Positions 8,916 to 18,120 are shown, counted from the first letter of the stretch. The stretch: DNA of 64,000 nt from Paenibacillus ferrarius (GCF_002027705.1 NZ_MBTG01000012.1:428457-492456); one strand, 5' to 3'. The notes: a model not told the origin generated them from the letters alone. Translations and numbers: made by a program.

Positions 8916-10070
8916 TTACAAATGTTGGTTATCCAAATATGGGCGAGGATCGATATAGTTCATTTGATTGCCCGTAATGCCTGCTGCAACGGCAAAATGC
9001 AGATGAGGTCCCGTTGACTGACCGTCATTGCCGACAACGGCAATGACTTGACCGCGGTTTACTTCCTGACCGACAGAGACATAGATCCCATCTCCATACA
9101 TATGCCCATAAACACTCATCAAACCATTGGTATGTTTAATGACAACCCAGTTGCCGAATCCGTTGGCTTTTCCTGCGTAGAGCACAATTCCGTTATCAAC
9201 CGCGACGATGGAAGTCCCAATGGGAGCTCCGATATCGATTCCGGCGTGGAACTCTTCACCGCGGGAGCCAAAATCGGATGTGATGGTATGGGAAGCAGGA
9301 ACCGGCCAATCCCAAATACCATCGCTCTGAATTATTTTATCCAGCGCCGCTTTAAGTTGTTCTTTGACTTCGGGTGCAAGCTCGGAATCGACTACCGACA
9401 AATTTTCGGCATCTTTCTGAGCACTGTCAACTTCATTCAGACTTTGTTGCTGCAATTGCTTCAATAAAGTGAGACGATCTGCAATCTTTTTTTCTTGTTC
9501 GGCTTTGGCTGCATTTAGCGTGTTTTGCTGAGCTTCAAGCAACGATTGCTGCTGCTCCAGTTCTTCATTCATCTTCGTTAAATTCGTTTTATCATCCGTC
9601 TTTGCATCAATAATTTGCTTATCTTGGCTTAATACCATAATTAGCATGTTTATCCGATTAATAAAATCGCTAAAACTAGAAGATCCTAAGAGCACATCCA
9701 TATAAGAAGCTGAAATATTTCCGCTCGTATAGATATAACTAAGTCGATTTTTCAACAGTTGATCGCGGGTATCAATATCCTTTTGAACATTGGCTATATT
9801 TTTTTGTAATGAATCCTTTTGGATCTTCATTTTATCGATCTCAGGCTGCAGTTCGCTAGCTAATTTATCATATTCAAAAACTTGCCGGTTAATCGATGTG
9901 AGCTGACTTTGAATCTCCGTTTGTTGACCATTAAGGGATTGGATAACTTGTAAACGTTGATTATAGCTTGCGATTAAATCTTGGACTGGAACATCAGTTG
10001 CATGAACATAATTAAAATTAGAGAACATGATGAGCATGGCTGCGACAAAAACAAGTTTCTTGGATTTCAT
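8916..10070 (-). CDS. Secreted M23 peptidase with coiled coil (EnvC/NlpD-like)
   Basis: 384 residues. A signal peptide (about 1-24, ending YVHA) is followed by long coiled coils rich in Gln, Glu and Lys (about 30-220) and a C-terminal M23 domain (about 255-375). The zinc ligands are present: HAGID (H...D) and HLHFAV (H-x-H), so this copy should be active, unlike EnvC itself. The family cuts peptidoglycan cross-links or interpeptides, or activates amidases. The RBS GGAAGGGATG precedes the ATG. It has its own terminator and is not obviously linked to the pumps on either side. Confidence 0.9.
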   Translation of the reverse strand: MKSKKLVFVAAMLIMFSNFNYVHATDVPVQDLIASYNQRLQVIQSLNGQQTEIQSQLTSINRQVFEYDKLASELQPEIDKMKIQKDSLQKNIANVQKDIDTRDQLLKNRLSYIYTSGNISASYMDVLLGSSSFSDFINRINMLIMVLSQDKQIIDAKTDDKTNLTKMNEELEQQQSLLEAQQNTLNAAKAEQEKKIADRLTLLKQLQQQSLNEVDSAQKDAENLSVVDSELAPEVKEQLKAALDKIIQSDGIWDWPVPASHTITSDFGSRGEEFHAGIDIGAPIGTSIVAVDNGIVLYAGKANGFGNWVVIKHTNGLMSVYGHMYGDGIYVSVGQEVNRGQVIAVVGNDGQSTGPHLHFAVAAGITGNQMNYIDPRPYLDNQHL

Positions 10071-10294
10071 CTTTTCATCCCTTCCAGCATGATTCTATGA
10101 AGTCATGTAGATGAAATTATGAATTTCAACTCTAATAAAAGTGTAAGTCTTCTAGATCAAAGTGTCATTGGTATGTTCTTCCTTTCAAACAACGATCTCC
10201 GAATCGTGATGCTGGCGGGGGTGGAGGTTATGAATGTACAGCAGCGAATGAGACGTTGAAGTCAGCTGGGGAACTCAATTTGTGGAACGACAAT

Positions 10295-10327
10295 AACGGA
10301 GTCACGCTAGTTTGCGTGCTCCGTTTT
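10295..10327. terminator. Terminator after the TetR gene
   Basis: AACGGAG-T-CACGC, loop TAGTTT, GCGTG-CTCCGTT, then TTTTC on plus. It is 22 bases beyond the stop of the minus-strand TetR gene. The T run is better on plus, so efficiency on minus is uncertain. Confidence 0.65.
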
Positions 10328-10346
10328 CTATTTCATGCATGATATG

Positions 10347-10925
10347 TTAACTTCGAATGGCTTTATAAATAAATTCAATAACTTCTTTCTCTATAGGGTA
10401 ATTGGTGCCATCTGTTTGTCCTATGAGGATTTCTAGCATTTCGACTTTTGCGATGGAGGACATGTTCAAGCATCCAAGGATGAAGCGCACGTTGTTCGAT
10501 GTGGACTCAAATTTAAAGACACCTTTGTCCCTGCCATTTTCCAAAATACCTTTTAATTTATCTGTTGTGGCTTGAATAAACGAAATGATCTTGTCCGATC
10601 TTGCACTATTCATGGCTAGTTCTTGTCTAATGATTTGTGAAAGTTCTCGTTCCTGCCGATAAAAGGAAATATAGACCTCTAGATAATTCTGTAGATCTTG
10701 CTTTGGATCCCCCGTCTCGGGAAAATAAGGAAGTTTGCTTAGTGGTTCGAGTATGGCAAGAAATACGTTCTCTTTCCCCCCGAAATGATACGAAACAAGC
10801 GGCAAGGAAACCCCGGCTTCGTCACAAATTTTTCTAACACTCGTTCCATCATAGCCCAGTTCGGAGAATAGCTTTTTTGCAGACACGATAATTTTATGTT
10901 TTACATCAAACTCCTGTTTGCTCAT
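10347..10925 (-). CDS. TetR/AcrR-family repressor, divergent from efflux operon 2
   Basis: 192 residues with the N-terminal TetR helix-turn-helix (KLFSELGYDGTSVRKICDEA, then SLPLVSYHFGGKENVFLAIL, about residues 17-55) and a ligand-binding C-terminal half. GGAGGTG lies upstream of the ATG. It is transcribed away from the second efflux operon, the usual layout for a local TetR repressor, so it probably controls both promoters in the 380-bp gap. Its presence contrasts with the MarR repressor of the sister operon. Confidence 0.92.
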   Translation of the reverse strand: MSKQEFDVKHKIIVSAKKLFSELGYDGTSVRKICDEAGVSLPLVSYHFGGKENVFLAILEPLSKLPYFPETGDPKQDLQNYLEVYISFYRQERELSQIIRQELAMNSARSDKIISFIQATTDKLKGILENGRDKGVFKFESTSNNVRFILGCLNMSSIAKVEMLEILIGQTDGTNYPIEKEVIEFIYKAIRS

Positions 10926-10949
10926 ATAGGAATCACCTGCACCTCCGTT

Positions 10950-11009
10950 TAACAGCTGTTAGTAAAACCTGTCTAGACGAATTTTAAAGGAGATTATAAC
11001 TTTAGTCAA
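10950..11009 (-). promoter_or_regulatory. Promoter of the TetR gene with palindrome
   Basis: On minus, -35 TTGACT (11009-11004) and -10 TAAAAT (10986-10981) are 17 bp apart. Downstream lie the palindromes GTCTAGAC (10971-10978, at the start site) and TAACAGCTGTTA (10950-10961), both possible autoregulatory operators. Confidence 0.65.
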
Positions 11010-11017
11010 TTTTTTTG

Positions 11018-11053
11018 AGCTTGCGGCTCCTTGCAAAGGATCGCAGGCTTTTT
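11018..11053 (+). terminator. Orphan terminator between divergent promoters
   Basis: AGCTTGCG...CGCAGGCT (8 bp with one wobble) continues into TCCTT-GCA-AAGGA, followed by five Ts on plus. No plus-strand gene ends here, so it may shield efflux operon 2 from upstream transcripts. Confidence 0.6.
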
Positions 11054-11087
11054 CGATTGGAACAATTGAATAGTTGGAAAAATTTTA

Positions 11088-11116
11088 TTGACTGCCTAAA
11101 AAGAAGGTCATATAAT
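11088..11116 (+). promoter_or_regulatory. Promoter of efflux operon 2
   Basis: -35 TTGACT (11088-11093), 17 bp, -10 TATAAT (11111-11116). This is a near-consensus sigma-A promoter 188 bp before the first gene, leaving a long leader that contains the 13-bp repeats. Confidence 0.8.
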
Positions 11117-11134
11117 TGCCTTCATAAAGAGTTG

Positions 11135-11186
11135 AACGATTGTTAAAAACAAACGTTAAAAATAACCGTTAAAAACAATCGTTACA
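11135..11186 (+). repeat. Four 13-bp repeats, likely TetR operator array
   Basis: Four contiguous 13-bp units start at 11135, 11148, 11161 and 11174: AACGATTGTTAAA, AACAAACGTTAAA, AATAACCGTTAAA, AACAATCGTTACA. The first ten bases of unit 1 are the reverse complement of those of unit 4. The array begins about 13 bp after the predicted start site, a position suited to a repressor roadblock. TetR proteins usually bind one inverted repeat, so a phased array is unusual. Confidence 0.75.
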
Positions 11187-11303
11187 AAATTGACTCATGG
11201 GGAGGTTTATTGAATATACTCATGAATTTCCAAAATGAAGCATGATGAAGAGATCTATCGATTTGTTTGCGAGACTTATGCATAAGAAAGTAGAGGAGAA
11301 GCC

Positions 11304-11963
11304 ATGAAACGAAAAATTATGTTGTATGTCATTTTAGCTGCTATGGTAATCGCCGGCGGCTCGATCGGGGGTTATTTCTGGTACCAAGGTCAGAATTATA
11401 TCTCTACCGAGGATTCCCGATTGGCAGGAAATATATATAAAGTGATGCCGCGCATTACTGGCAAGGTGACTTCCTTGCAGGTCGAAGAAGGCGAGCATGT
11501 TCTTGCTGATCAGATTATCGGGAAGCAGGATATCAATAGTTTGGCAACGAGCAGTATTGATCAGGCGGCATTGAGATCACCGATAGAAGGCACGGTTATC
11601 AAGACATTGATCAGGGCCGGCGAGGTGGCGTCGTTAGGTCAGGCTGTAGCGATGGTCGTAGACACTAATAAATTGTATGTGTCGGCCAATATCGAAGAAA
11701 CGATCATTAATAAAATCCGCGACGGTCAGAAGGTTGACATCAAATTGGATAATTTTCCAGGCAAGGTTCTGACGGGGAAAGTGAGCGAAATCAGCAAGGC
11801 AACGGCATCGACCTTCTCGCTGCTTCCTGCAACGAACACGAGCGGCAATTTCACCAAGGTAACTCAGCGCATTCCGATCAAAATAGCGATTGATGACAAC
11901 CAAGGTCTTAATCTATTGCCGGGAATCAGCACGACGATCAAAATTCACTTGAAGAGCAATTAA
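11304..11963 (+). CDS. EmrA-like short HlyD-family adaptor, operon 2
   Basis: 219 residues, same length and order of parts as the protein at 6025: N-terminal anchor (about 5-25), lipoyl halves (KVTSLQVEEGEHVLADQIIG and LRSPIEGTVIKTL) and a beta-barrel segment. The C-terminal stretch from SEISKATASTFSLL onward is almost identical in both copies. GAGGAG precedes the ATG. It is first in an operon with the lipoprotein adaptor 20 bases on. Confidence 0.92.
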   Translation: MKRKIMLYVILAAMVIAGGSIGGYFWYQGQNYISTEDSRLAGNIYKVMPRITGKVTSLQVEEGEHVLADQIIGKQDINSLATSSIDQAALRSPIEGTVIKTLIRAGEVASLGQAVAMVVDTNKLYVSANIEETIINKIRDGQKVDIKLDNFPGKVLTGKVSEISKATASTFSLLPATNTSGNFTKVTQRIPIKIAIDDNQGLNLLPGISTTIKIHLKSN

Positions 11964-11983
11964 AAATAGAGGAGCCAGTTCAT

Positions 11984-13300
11984 ATGAATAAATTAAGCAA
12001 ATTAATTGTTCCTGCCGTTCTTATGCTTGCTGCCGTCGCTATTCTTCCCGGATGCGGGGCCAAAGAAGCAGCAGAATCGGGTACGTCAGCCGTTCCGGTA
12101 AAGGTGATAAAGCTCGGACAGTTTTCAGCTGCAGGCTTGAGCGGGAAAGTTATTCCAGACCAGAGCATCAATATTGTCTCGAAGGTTTCTGGTAAAGTTG
12201 CTGAAGTCAATGTACAGGAGGGCAGCAAAGTTAAAAAGGGCGATGTGTTGTTTCAACTTGAAACCAATGAATTAACCCAGCAGGTAAAACAAGCTGAATC
12301 CTCCTCCATAGCTGCTCAAGCGAAGCTCGCTGATACACAGGCAGGCGCTCGAACACAAGAGATTCAAGGACTCCAAAGCTCGATAAATGCAGCCCGCGGC
12401 GCTTACGAACAAACTACTGCCGCATTGGAACAAGCTAAGGCTGCGCTGGACCTCTCAACAAGTACTTATAACCGTATACGCAATGCCTACGATAGCAGTT
12501 CTAATGTATCTCAAGCAGATTTGGATAAAGGTACGCTCGATTATGAAAAGGCTAAAGCCGGCTACGAGCAGGCGAAAGGTGCGCAGAAAACGGCTGAAGC
12601 CCAGTTGCAAGGAGCTGAGGCTAAGCTGCAGCTCACCAAAATCGGACCTACTGACAATACGCTCAAAGCACTTCAAGCAGATGTTGACCGTTTGAACGCG
12701 AGTCTTGAGCTTGCGAACAGCGGGCTTAGCAATGCGACAATTACGGCTCCGATCGACGGAATCATCGTGAAGAAAAGCATTTCGCCAGGTGAGCTGGCGC
12801 AAGCCGGCGTGCAGATCCTCTCGCTTGTCAATATGGATCAAGTCCAAGTGGAGCTGAGTGTAGCGGATAGCCAGATTTCACAAGTGAAAGAGGGCATGAC
12901 GGTAGACGTCACTATTCAAAACATACCGGATAAGAGCTTTCATGGGGTAATCGCATTCGTTAGCCCGGTTGCGAACACGAACAGCAACTCATTTCCTGTC
13001 AAAGTAAAAGTCGACAATAAAGAGGGCTTGCTCTTTGCCGGCATGGTGGCAGAAGTGAAATTGGATGCTGCCCAGCAGAGTCGTGTGGAAGTGCCGAAAA
13101 GTGCCGTAGTCAAAAAAGACCAAAAGGAATATCTGTTCACCATTGATACCAATACGGCTCACCTCGTTGAAGTGAAAACAGAAGAGAAGAACCAGGATTG
13201 GCTGTATGTGCAGCCTAACGATAAAATCAAAGCCAACCAACAAATCATCGTGAATCCTACAGCCAATTTGACTGAGGGCACGAATGTGAAAGCCGAATAG
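11984..13300 (+). CDS. Lipoprotein HlyD/RND-type efflux adaptor, operon 2
   Basis: 438 residues, paralogue of the protein at 4687, with the lipobox ILPGC (Cys24), lipoyl halves, a coiled-coil hairpin (about 95-245, with the repeated KAAEAQLQGAEAKLQL-like register) and a beta-barrel domain. GAGGAG lies upstream of the ATG, and 11 bases separate it from the transporter gene. It should be anchored to the outer leaflet of the membrane, with the hairpin reaching into the wall. Confidence 0.92.
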   Translation: MNKLSKLIVPAVLMLAAVAILPGCGAKEAAESGTSAVPVKVIKLGQFSAAGLSGKVIPDQSINIVSKVSGKVAEVNVQEGSKVKKGDVLFQLETNELTQQVKQAESSSIAAQAKLADTQAGARTQEIQGLQSSINAARGAYEQTTAALEQAKAALDLSTSTYNRIRNAYDSSSNVSQADLDKGTLDYEKAKAGYEQAKGAQKTAEAQLQGAEAKLQLTKIGPTDNTLKALQADVDRLNASLELANSGLSNATITAPIDGIIVKKSISPGELAQAGVQILSLVNMDQVQVELSVADSQISQVKEGMTVDVTIQNIPDKSFHGVIAFVSPVANTNSNSFPVKVKVDNKEGLLFAGMVAEVKLDAAQQSRVEVPKSAVVKKDQKEYLFTIDTNTAHLVEVKTEEKNQDWLYVQPNDKIKANQQIIVNPTANLTEGTNVKAE

Positions 13301-13311
13301 GAGGCATTCTT

Positions 13312-14877
13312 ATGGCCGATGAATCGGTGGTTACACAACCAAAATCAGAAGGCAACAGTCAAATGTGGTTTTCGCTTATTGCCATCATCATAGGTACCTT
13401 TGTCGCTGTGTTGAACAGCAGCTTAATGAACGTAGCCATGAACAAGTTCGTCGCCGTATTCGGTTCGGATCTCACGACTATGCAGTGGATCATTACAGGA
13501 TATACGCTAGCTTCCGCCATGGTCATTCCGATGAGCGGATATTTGGGGGCGAGATTCGGCAATAAGAACTTATTTATTTATTCTGTAGCCGGTTTTACCG
13601 TATTTTCCGTATTATGCGGTTTGGCGTGGAGCGCCAACACCATGATTATGTTCAGGATTATTCAAGGGTTCGCCGGCGGCTTCATCATGCCGGTCGGGAT
13701 GTCCATTATTTTCACGACCTTTCCCAAAGAAAAAACAGGTACGGCAATGGGCCTATGGGGGATTGCGGCGATGGTGGCTCCCGCTCTTGGGCCGACATTC
13801 GGGGGATATCTGATCCAGAATTTCAGCTGGCGGATTCTCTTTTTCATCAATGTGCCGATCGGGATTTTGGCTGTAGTATTAGGAAAGATTCTGATGAAGG
13901 AGTCGCAGCGCACATCCGGATTAAAATTTGACACGCCTGGCGCGCTATTGTCGATGGTCTTCTTCGGGAGTCTGCTGCTGGCTTTAAGCAAAGGGCAGTC
14001 ACAAGGTTGGACATCTTTGTTCATTGTTAGCCTGCTGTTTGTTGCTTTCTTCAGTTTAATTCTGTTGATCTGGGTGGAGCTTGGAGCGAAGCAGCCTGTC
14101 TTGGATCTGCACTTATTTAAAAATCTTAAATTTACAGTTAGCGTTATCGCGGGCAGCTTGGTCATGGTGGGGATGATGGGCGGCACGTTCTTAGCCCCGG
14201 TCTATCTGCAAAGTATTCAAGGGCTTACGGCCATGCAGACCGGGATGCTGTTGATGCCGCAATCGATTGCGATGGCGGTGATGATGGCCATTAGCGGGAA
14301 GCTGGCAGAGCGATTCGGGATTGTCCCAATTTGCATTGCAGGTCTGACCATCCTAGGGGTAACGACCTTGGAATTGCATCAGTTGACGGCGGATACGCCG
14401 ACCAGTTGGTTCAATCTCATATTATCGATTCGAGGCATCGGAATAGGCGTTTGTATGATGCCGTTAACCTCAGCGGGAATGAACGCGGTGACTCCGCAGC
14501 AAGTAGGCAATGCATCGCCGCTTTCAAACGTATGCCGCCAAGTGGCAGGATCACTTGGTATTGCGATATTTACAGCGATTATGAGCAGTCGCCAGGTCAT
14601 CCATTACCAGCACATTTCAGAAAGTGTGCCTATTGATTCCCTTACGGCAAGCAGCACGATATCTTCGCTCGCCGGAGCCATTTATAGCTGGGCGGTAGAT
14701 ATGACCACAGCCTCGGGTACAGCGACTTCCTATCTGGCCGGTTTCATGCAAAAAGAAGCCTATGTCAGGTCAATTGCAGATACATTTTTTATTTCCGCAA
14801 TACCGGCTTTTGTATGTATTCCTTTCGTTCTATTATTTATTCAGAGGAAAAAGGCGCCGGCCGAAGTCAAAGAGTAA
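13312..14877 (+). CDS. DHA2-family MFS multidrug transporter, operon 2
   Basis: 521 residues, the same length as the protein at 3110, and highly similar throughout, including SGYLGARFGNK and GPTFGGYLIQNFSW. About 14 transmembrane segments. AGGAGG precedes the ATG by about 7 bases. It follows the two adaptor genes and precedes the SLH gene. The two transporters may differ in substrate, since their regulators differ; sequence alone does not say. Confidence 0.93.
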   Translation: MADESVVTQPKSEGNSQMWFSLIAIIIGTFVAVLNSSLMNVAMNKFVAVFGSDLTTMQWIITGYTLASAMVIPMSGYLGARFGNKNLFIYSVAGFTVFSVLCGLAWSANTMIMFRIIQGFAGGFIMPVGMSIIFTTFPKEKTGTAMGLWGIAAMVAPALGPTFGGYLIQNFSWRILFFINVPIGILAVVLGKILMKESQRTSGLKFDTPGALLSMVFFGSLLLALSKGQSQGWTSLFIVSLLFVAFFSLILLIWVELGAKQPVLDLHLFKNLKFTVSVIAGSLVMVGMMGGTFLAPVYLQSIQGLTAMQTGMLLMPQSIAMAVMMAISGKLAERFGIVPICIAGLTILGVTTLELHQLTADTPTSWFNLILSIRGIGIGVCMMPLTSAGMNAVTPQQVGNASPLSNVCRQVAGSLGIAIFTAIMSSRQVIHYQHISESVPIDSLTASSTISSLAGAIYSWAVDMTTASGTATSYLAGFMQKEAYVRSIADTFFISAIPAFVCIPFVLLFIQRKKAPAEVKE

Positions 14878-14928
14878 CGGCTGCGCATGCGGTTTTTAAG
14901 TTCGAATTATTTTGGGAGGCACAAGACT

Positions 14929-17259
14929 ATGAAGAAGAGTTTATCCGTTATCATCAGCGCGTCTATGGCCGCTACCCTATTCTCAACGGTAGCGGTAGGA
15001 GCCGCTTCTCCTAAATCCTCTGTAGATTTCAGTGATTTGAATCAACTGGACGCAGGAACGAAAGCTAAATTTGATGCCATGATTTCCGCGGGCATTTTTG
15101 ATGGCGTGAGCGACAGTGTGTTTGGACTTCACGATAAAATGAACCGCGCCCAATTCGCGAAGGTAGCCGCTTTGATCTTCGGTTTGAAAGTGGATACTTC
15201 ACTAAGCGTCTCCAGTTTCAGCGATGTGAGCGCTGCTGATCCTGCCAATGGATATGCCCTTCCATATATCGAGGCGCTGAAAGCTGCGAATCTTACAGAT
15301 GGCTATGGCAATAACACGTACAATCCGGGAGGCGAGGTAACCAAAGAACAACTAGCTGCCTTCCTGATGCGCGGGTTAAATAAAGAGGCTGAGGCAAGAT
15401 CGAATGAGGGAGTTAATGACAGTACGGTCTCCGGTTGGGCTAAGGGGTACGTCGCTCTGGCTGTCCAAATGGGTCTGCTCGGGAATCAGATTTCCGGTAC
15501 GTTCGGCGGGAATTCCCCTGCCACCCGCGATATGCTCGTAACATCCTCCTACGAAGCGAAGCGCCAGTATGTGCCGGGTAGCAGAGCGGAAATTAGTTCT
15601 GTGGGCAATACGACTGCAGCCAAGGCAGAAATCCCAGATGAGGTTTCGACTGCTTATTCTTTGACTGCTAATGCCCAAGCTCATATCAAAAGCATCGTAC
15701 AGGAAAAAACAGCAAATGGTTGGAGAGTTGGGGCTGTGATCAAATTGTCTAATGCGTCCAGATCTACCATCCGAATTCCGGATTATGAGCTTCGCATCCA
15801 AACGGCAGATGGGACGGTCTATACCCTGCAGCCGAGTGCTAGCAATGCGAACTCAATTCTTCCGCAGGGCAATGTCACGCTAAGCTATATGACGGATATT
15901 GAAATGAAAACGAATATCAGTTTGAGCAAGCTGCTTTGGGTTGATGTCGATCAAGATGTGTATCCTAAACGGGAGACCATTCTAGCGAATGCGGCTATCG
16001 ATTCAATCGTGTGGCACGGCAATGATGCTGTCATACAGGATCCGGTCTTGTTGGGTGATTGGGGAGCGCGCTTTTCCATCCAAGGCGAAACATCTGCCCT
16101 GAAGTATTCAGCCGTGAGCATGTCCAAGCAGTTTACAGGACAAACTCCGACCTATATTGTGGAGGTTCAAGCGAAGAACGAGGGAAGTTACGCAGAAACC
16201 ATCCCGAATTTTGTCCTTAGCGGGAAAGCCGAAGGCAAATCCTTCATTGGAAAACGAGTGGAAGAAACACCGATTATCATTGAAGCGGGAGGGCAAAAGT
16301 CGATTCATTTTGCCATCACGACCGATACGGATACCAAGCTGAATGCCTTCTACGTGCTATCGGCTGAAAGCTTCTTGAAGCAAGGACAGAATGGACCGAT
16401 TCAATATTACACAGGACGTATTGGATTCAGACTTCCTGCGAATGATGGCGTTGCTACAGGAGCAGTCGGAAGTTCCTATATTTTTGGTACGCCGATGGCC
16501 TTCAAGCAAATGAATGATTTCATTAATCCGAGTCTGAATGTGTCCCTAGAAGAACTGCACGTAACGAAAAATGAAGAAAACGGAAATAAAACGGGATTAG
16601 CTAAGTTTAAATTAATCAACAAAAGTGATAAGCCAATTCCAGTGCCAACTTTCGGAGCGGAACTAGCCGGCAACGAGGGCAAAACGTATGCAGGAAGCCG
16701 GCAAACTGTTAGCACGCAAGATATAGCTCCAGGCACAGGGATCATCGTCAGCTATGGCTTCACCTTGCCATCCACAGAGCAAAGTGAGAATTATCAATTG
16801 ATTGTGCAAGAGGTGCTGTCAAATTCTGCTTACAAATCTACCATTGCCAGCTACAAAGTAAGCATTCAAAACGATAATGATCATAATAGCATCTCATTCT
16901 ATCCATTCAAGCTAAACCTGAAAAGCTGGACATTATCGCAATTGACTACGACGGGGACAACTGGCTTTTCATACACGTACAAATTAAATCTGGATATGGA
17001 CATTGAACGCAATACGGAAGTTGTGCTCGATAATAACTTTTCCAAGATGAAGTTCGAGTTAGTTGATTCATTAGGACGTTCTCTGGGTTCGAGTTCTTTC
17101 CCTTTTACCGGGACCAATCGCCTGGTAAGCGGCAGCCAGAACCTAAGCTTCAGCAATCTTACGCAAGATCAAATTCAAAACAAGATTTCCATCAAAGTGT
17201 ATGAAACCGTGAATACACCAACAGGTGAAGTGAATAGGTTCATTACAGAACTGAAATAA
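14929..17259 (+). CDS. SLH-domain surface protein of efflux operon 2
   Basis: The start is ATG 14929, 9 bases after GGGAGG and followed by a clean signal peptide (KKSLSVIISASMAATLFS); an upstream in-frame ATG at 14887 lacks a ribosome site. 776 residues: signal peptide, three SLH repeats (about 33-215; MNRAQFAKV, VTKEQLAAF), then a beta-rich body closely similar to the protein at 744. A 12-residue insertion near 230-245 and a shorter loop near 670 account for the length difference. It ends the operon before a terminator. Confidence 0.92.
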   Translation: MKKSLSVIISASMAATLFSTVAVGAASPKSSVDFSDLNQLDAGTKAKFDAMISAGIFDGVSDSVFGLHDKMNRAQFAKVAALIFGLKVDTSLSVSSFSDVSAADPANGYALPYIEALKAANLTDGYGNNTYNPGGEVTKEQLAAFLMRGLNKEAEARSNEGVNDSTVSGWAKGYVALAVQMGLLGNQISGTFGGNSPATRDMLVTSSYEAKRQYVPGSRAEISSVGNTTAAKAEIPDEVSTAYSLTANAQAHIKSIVQEKTANGWRVGAVIKLSNASRSTIRIPDYELRIQTADGTVYTLQPSASNANSILPQGNVTLSYMTDIEMKTNISLSKLLWVDVDQDVYPKRETILANAAIDSIVWHGNDAVIQDPVLLGDWGARFSIQGETSALKYSAVSMSKQFTGQTPTYIVEVQAKNEGSYAETIPNFVLSGKAEGKSFIGKRVEETPIIIEAGGQKSIHFAITTDTDTKLNAFYVLSAESFLKQGQNGPIQYYTGRIGFRLPANDGVATGAVGSSYIFGTPMAFKQMNDFINPSLNVSLEELHVTKNEENGNKTGLAKFKLINKSDKPIPVPTFGAELAGNEGKTYAGSRQTVSTQDIAPGTGIIVSYGFTLPSTEQSENYQLIVQEVLSNSAYKSTIASYKVSIQNDNDHNSISFYPFKLNLKSWTLSQLTTTGTTGFSYTYKLNLDMDIERNTEVVLDNNFSKMKFELVDSLGRSLGSSSFPFTGTNRLVSGSQNLSFSNLTQDQIQNKISIKVYETVNTPTGEVNRFITELK

Positions 17260-17276
17260 GTTGAAGTTCAGAGATT

Positions 17277-17307
17277 GACGTCTTCTCTATGAGGGCGTCA
17301 TTTTTTT
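17277..17307 (+). terminator. Terminator of efflux operon 2
   Basis: GACGTCTTC pairs with GAGGGCGTC (with G-T pairs) around TCTAT, followed by seven Ts. Confidence 0.8.
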
Positions 17308-17346
17308 GACAGATTGCAATCAATACCTAAGATGTAGGTGATTAAT

Positions 17347-18120
17347 TTGGGAAAGCATTTTGCAAGCGAACGTAGAAATATGATTATGAATTTATTATAT
17401 CTACAGCAACGGGTTACAGTTAAGGAATTATGCAACAAGTTAAACGTTTCTGAAGCTACTTTACGAACGGATTTAAGTCTGATGGAAAAAGAAGATCTTC
17501 TCATACGTACGCATGGTGGCGCAATTCTTAAAGCTGAAACAGATTACCAAAGACTCTCCTTAGAAAAGGAGTCATCTAATCACATTGAGAAAATGAAGAT
17601 TTCCCAAAAGGCTTCTCAACTCATTTTGAATAGGCAGTGTATTTTACTTGATGCCAGTTCGACAGCTTTGGAACTAGCTCGCATTCTAGCAAAAGTAAAG
17701 CACAAATTAACCGTTGTCACCAATGGCATTCAAGCGGCAATGAACATGAAAGAAAATCCGAACCTTACCGTTATTCTTCTAAGTGGCTTACTTAGCATGG
17801 GTTCGTCTGCTTTGGAAGGTAGTTATGGCATAGATCTATTCAATCATATTAACATAGACATTTTTTTTACTTCATCCAAGGGATTTACCATTGAGGATGG
17901 ATTAACCGACTATAATATTTACGAAGTGGATCTGAAAAGGGCTATGGCGGATTCAGCCGCGCGTATCGTCGCACTGCTTGATCATAAAAAAATGGGGAAA
18001 ACTTTTATTTCTTCATTTGCCAGCACAGAAGAGATCGATATATTGATAACAGACAGTTTAACCCCGCGTTCTTTCATAGAAGATATTTCTAGCAAACAGG
18101 TAGAAGTAATTGTTGTTTAA
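17347..18120 (+). CDS. DeoR/GlpR-family transcriptional regulator
   Basis: About 257 residues from TTG 17347, which is 5 bases after AGGTG; a GTG at 17338 in the same frame is the alternative. The N-terminal helix-turn-helix (VKELCNKLNVSEATLRTDL, about 20-40) and the sugar-phosphate-binding C-terminal domain (DASSTALELARIL, SSKGFTIEDGLTD) are those of DeoR regulators, which usually control sugar uptake and breakdown. No such genes are adjacent, so its targets lie elsewhere or are lost. Confidence 0.88.
   Translation: MGKHFASERRNMIMNLLYLQQRVTVKELCNKLNVSEATLRTDLSLMEKEDLLIRTHGGAILKAETDYQRLSLEKESSNHIEKMKISQKASQLILNRQCILLDASSTALELARILAKVKHKLTVVTNGIQAAMNMKENPNLTVILLSGLLSMGSSALEGSYGIDLFNHINIDIFFTSSKGFTIEDGLTDYNIYEVDLKRAMADSAARIVALLDHKKMGKTFISSFASTEEIDILITDSLTPRSFIEDISSKQVEVIVV

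Noticed and set aside
10209..10259. 16-codon frame with GGTGGAGG nearby
   Set aside because: Too short and without a clear start or features; not called as a gene.
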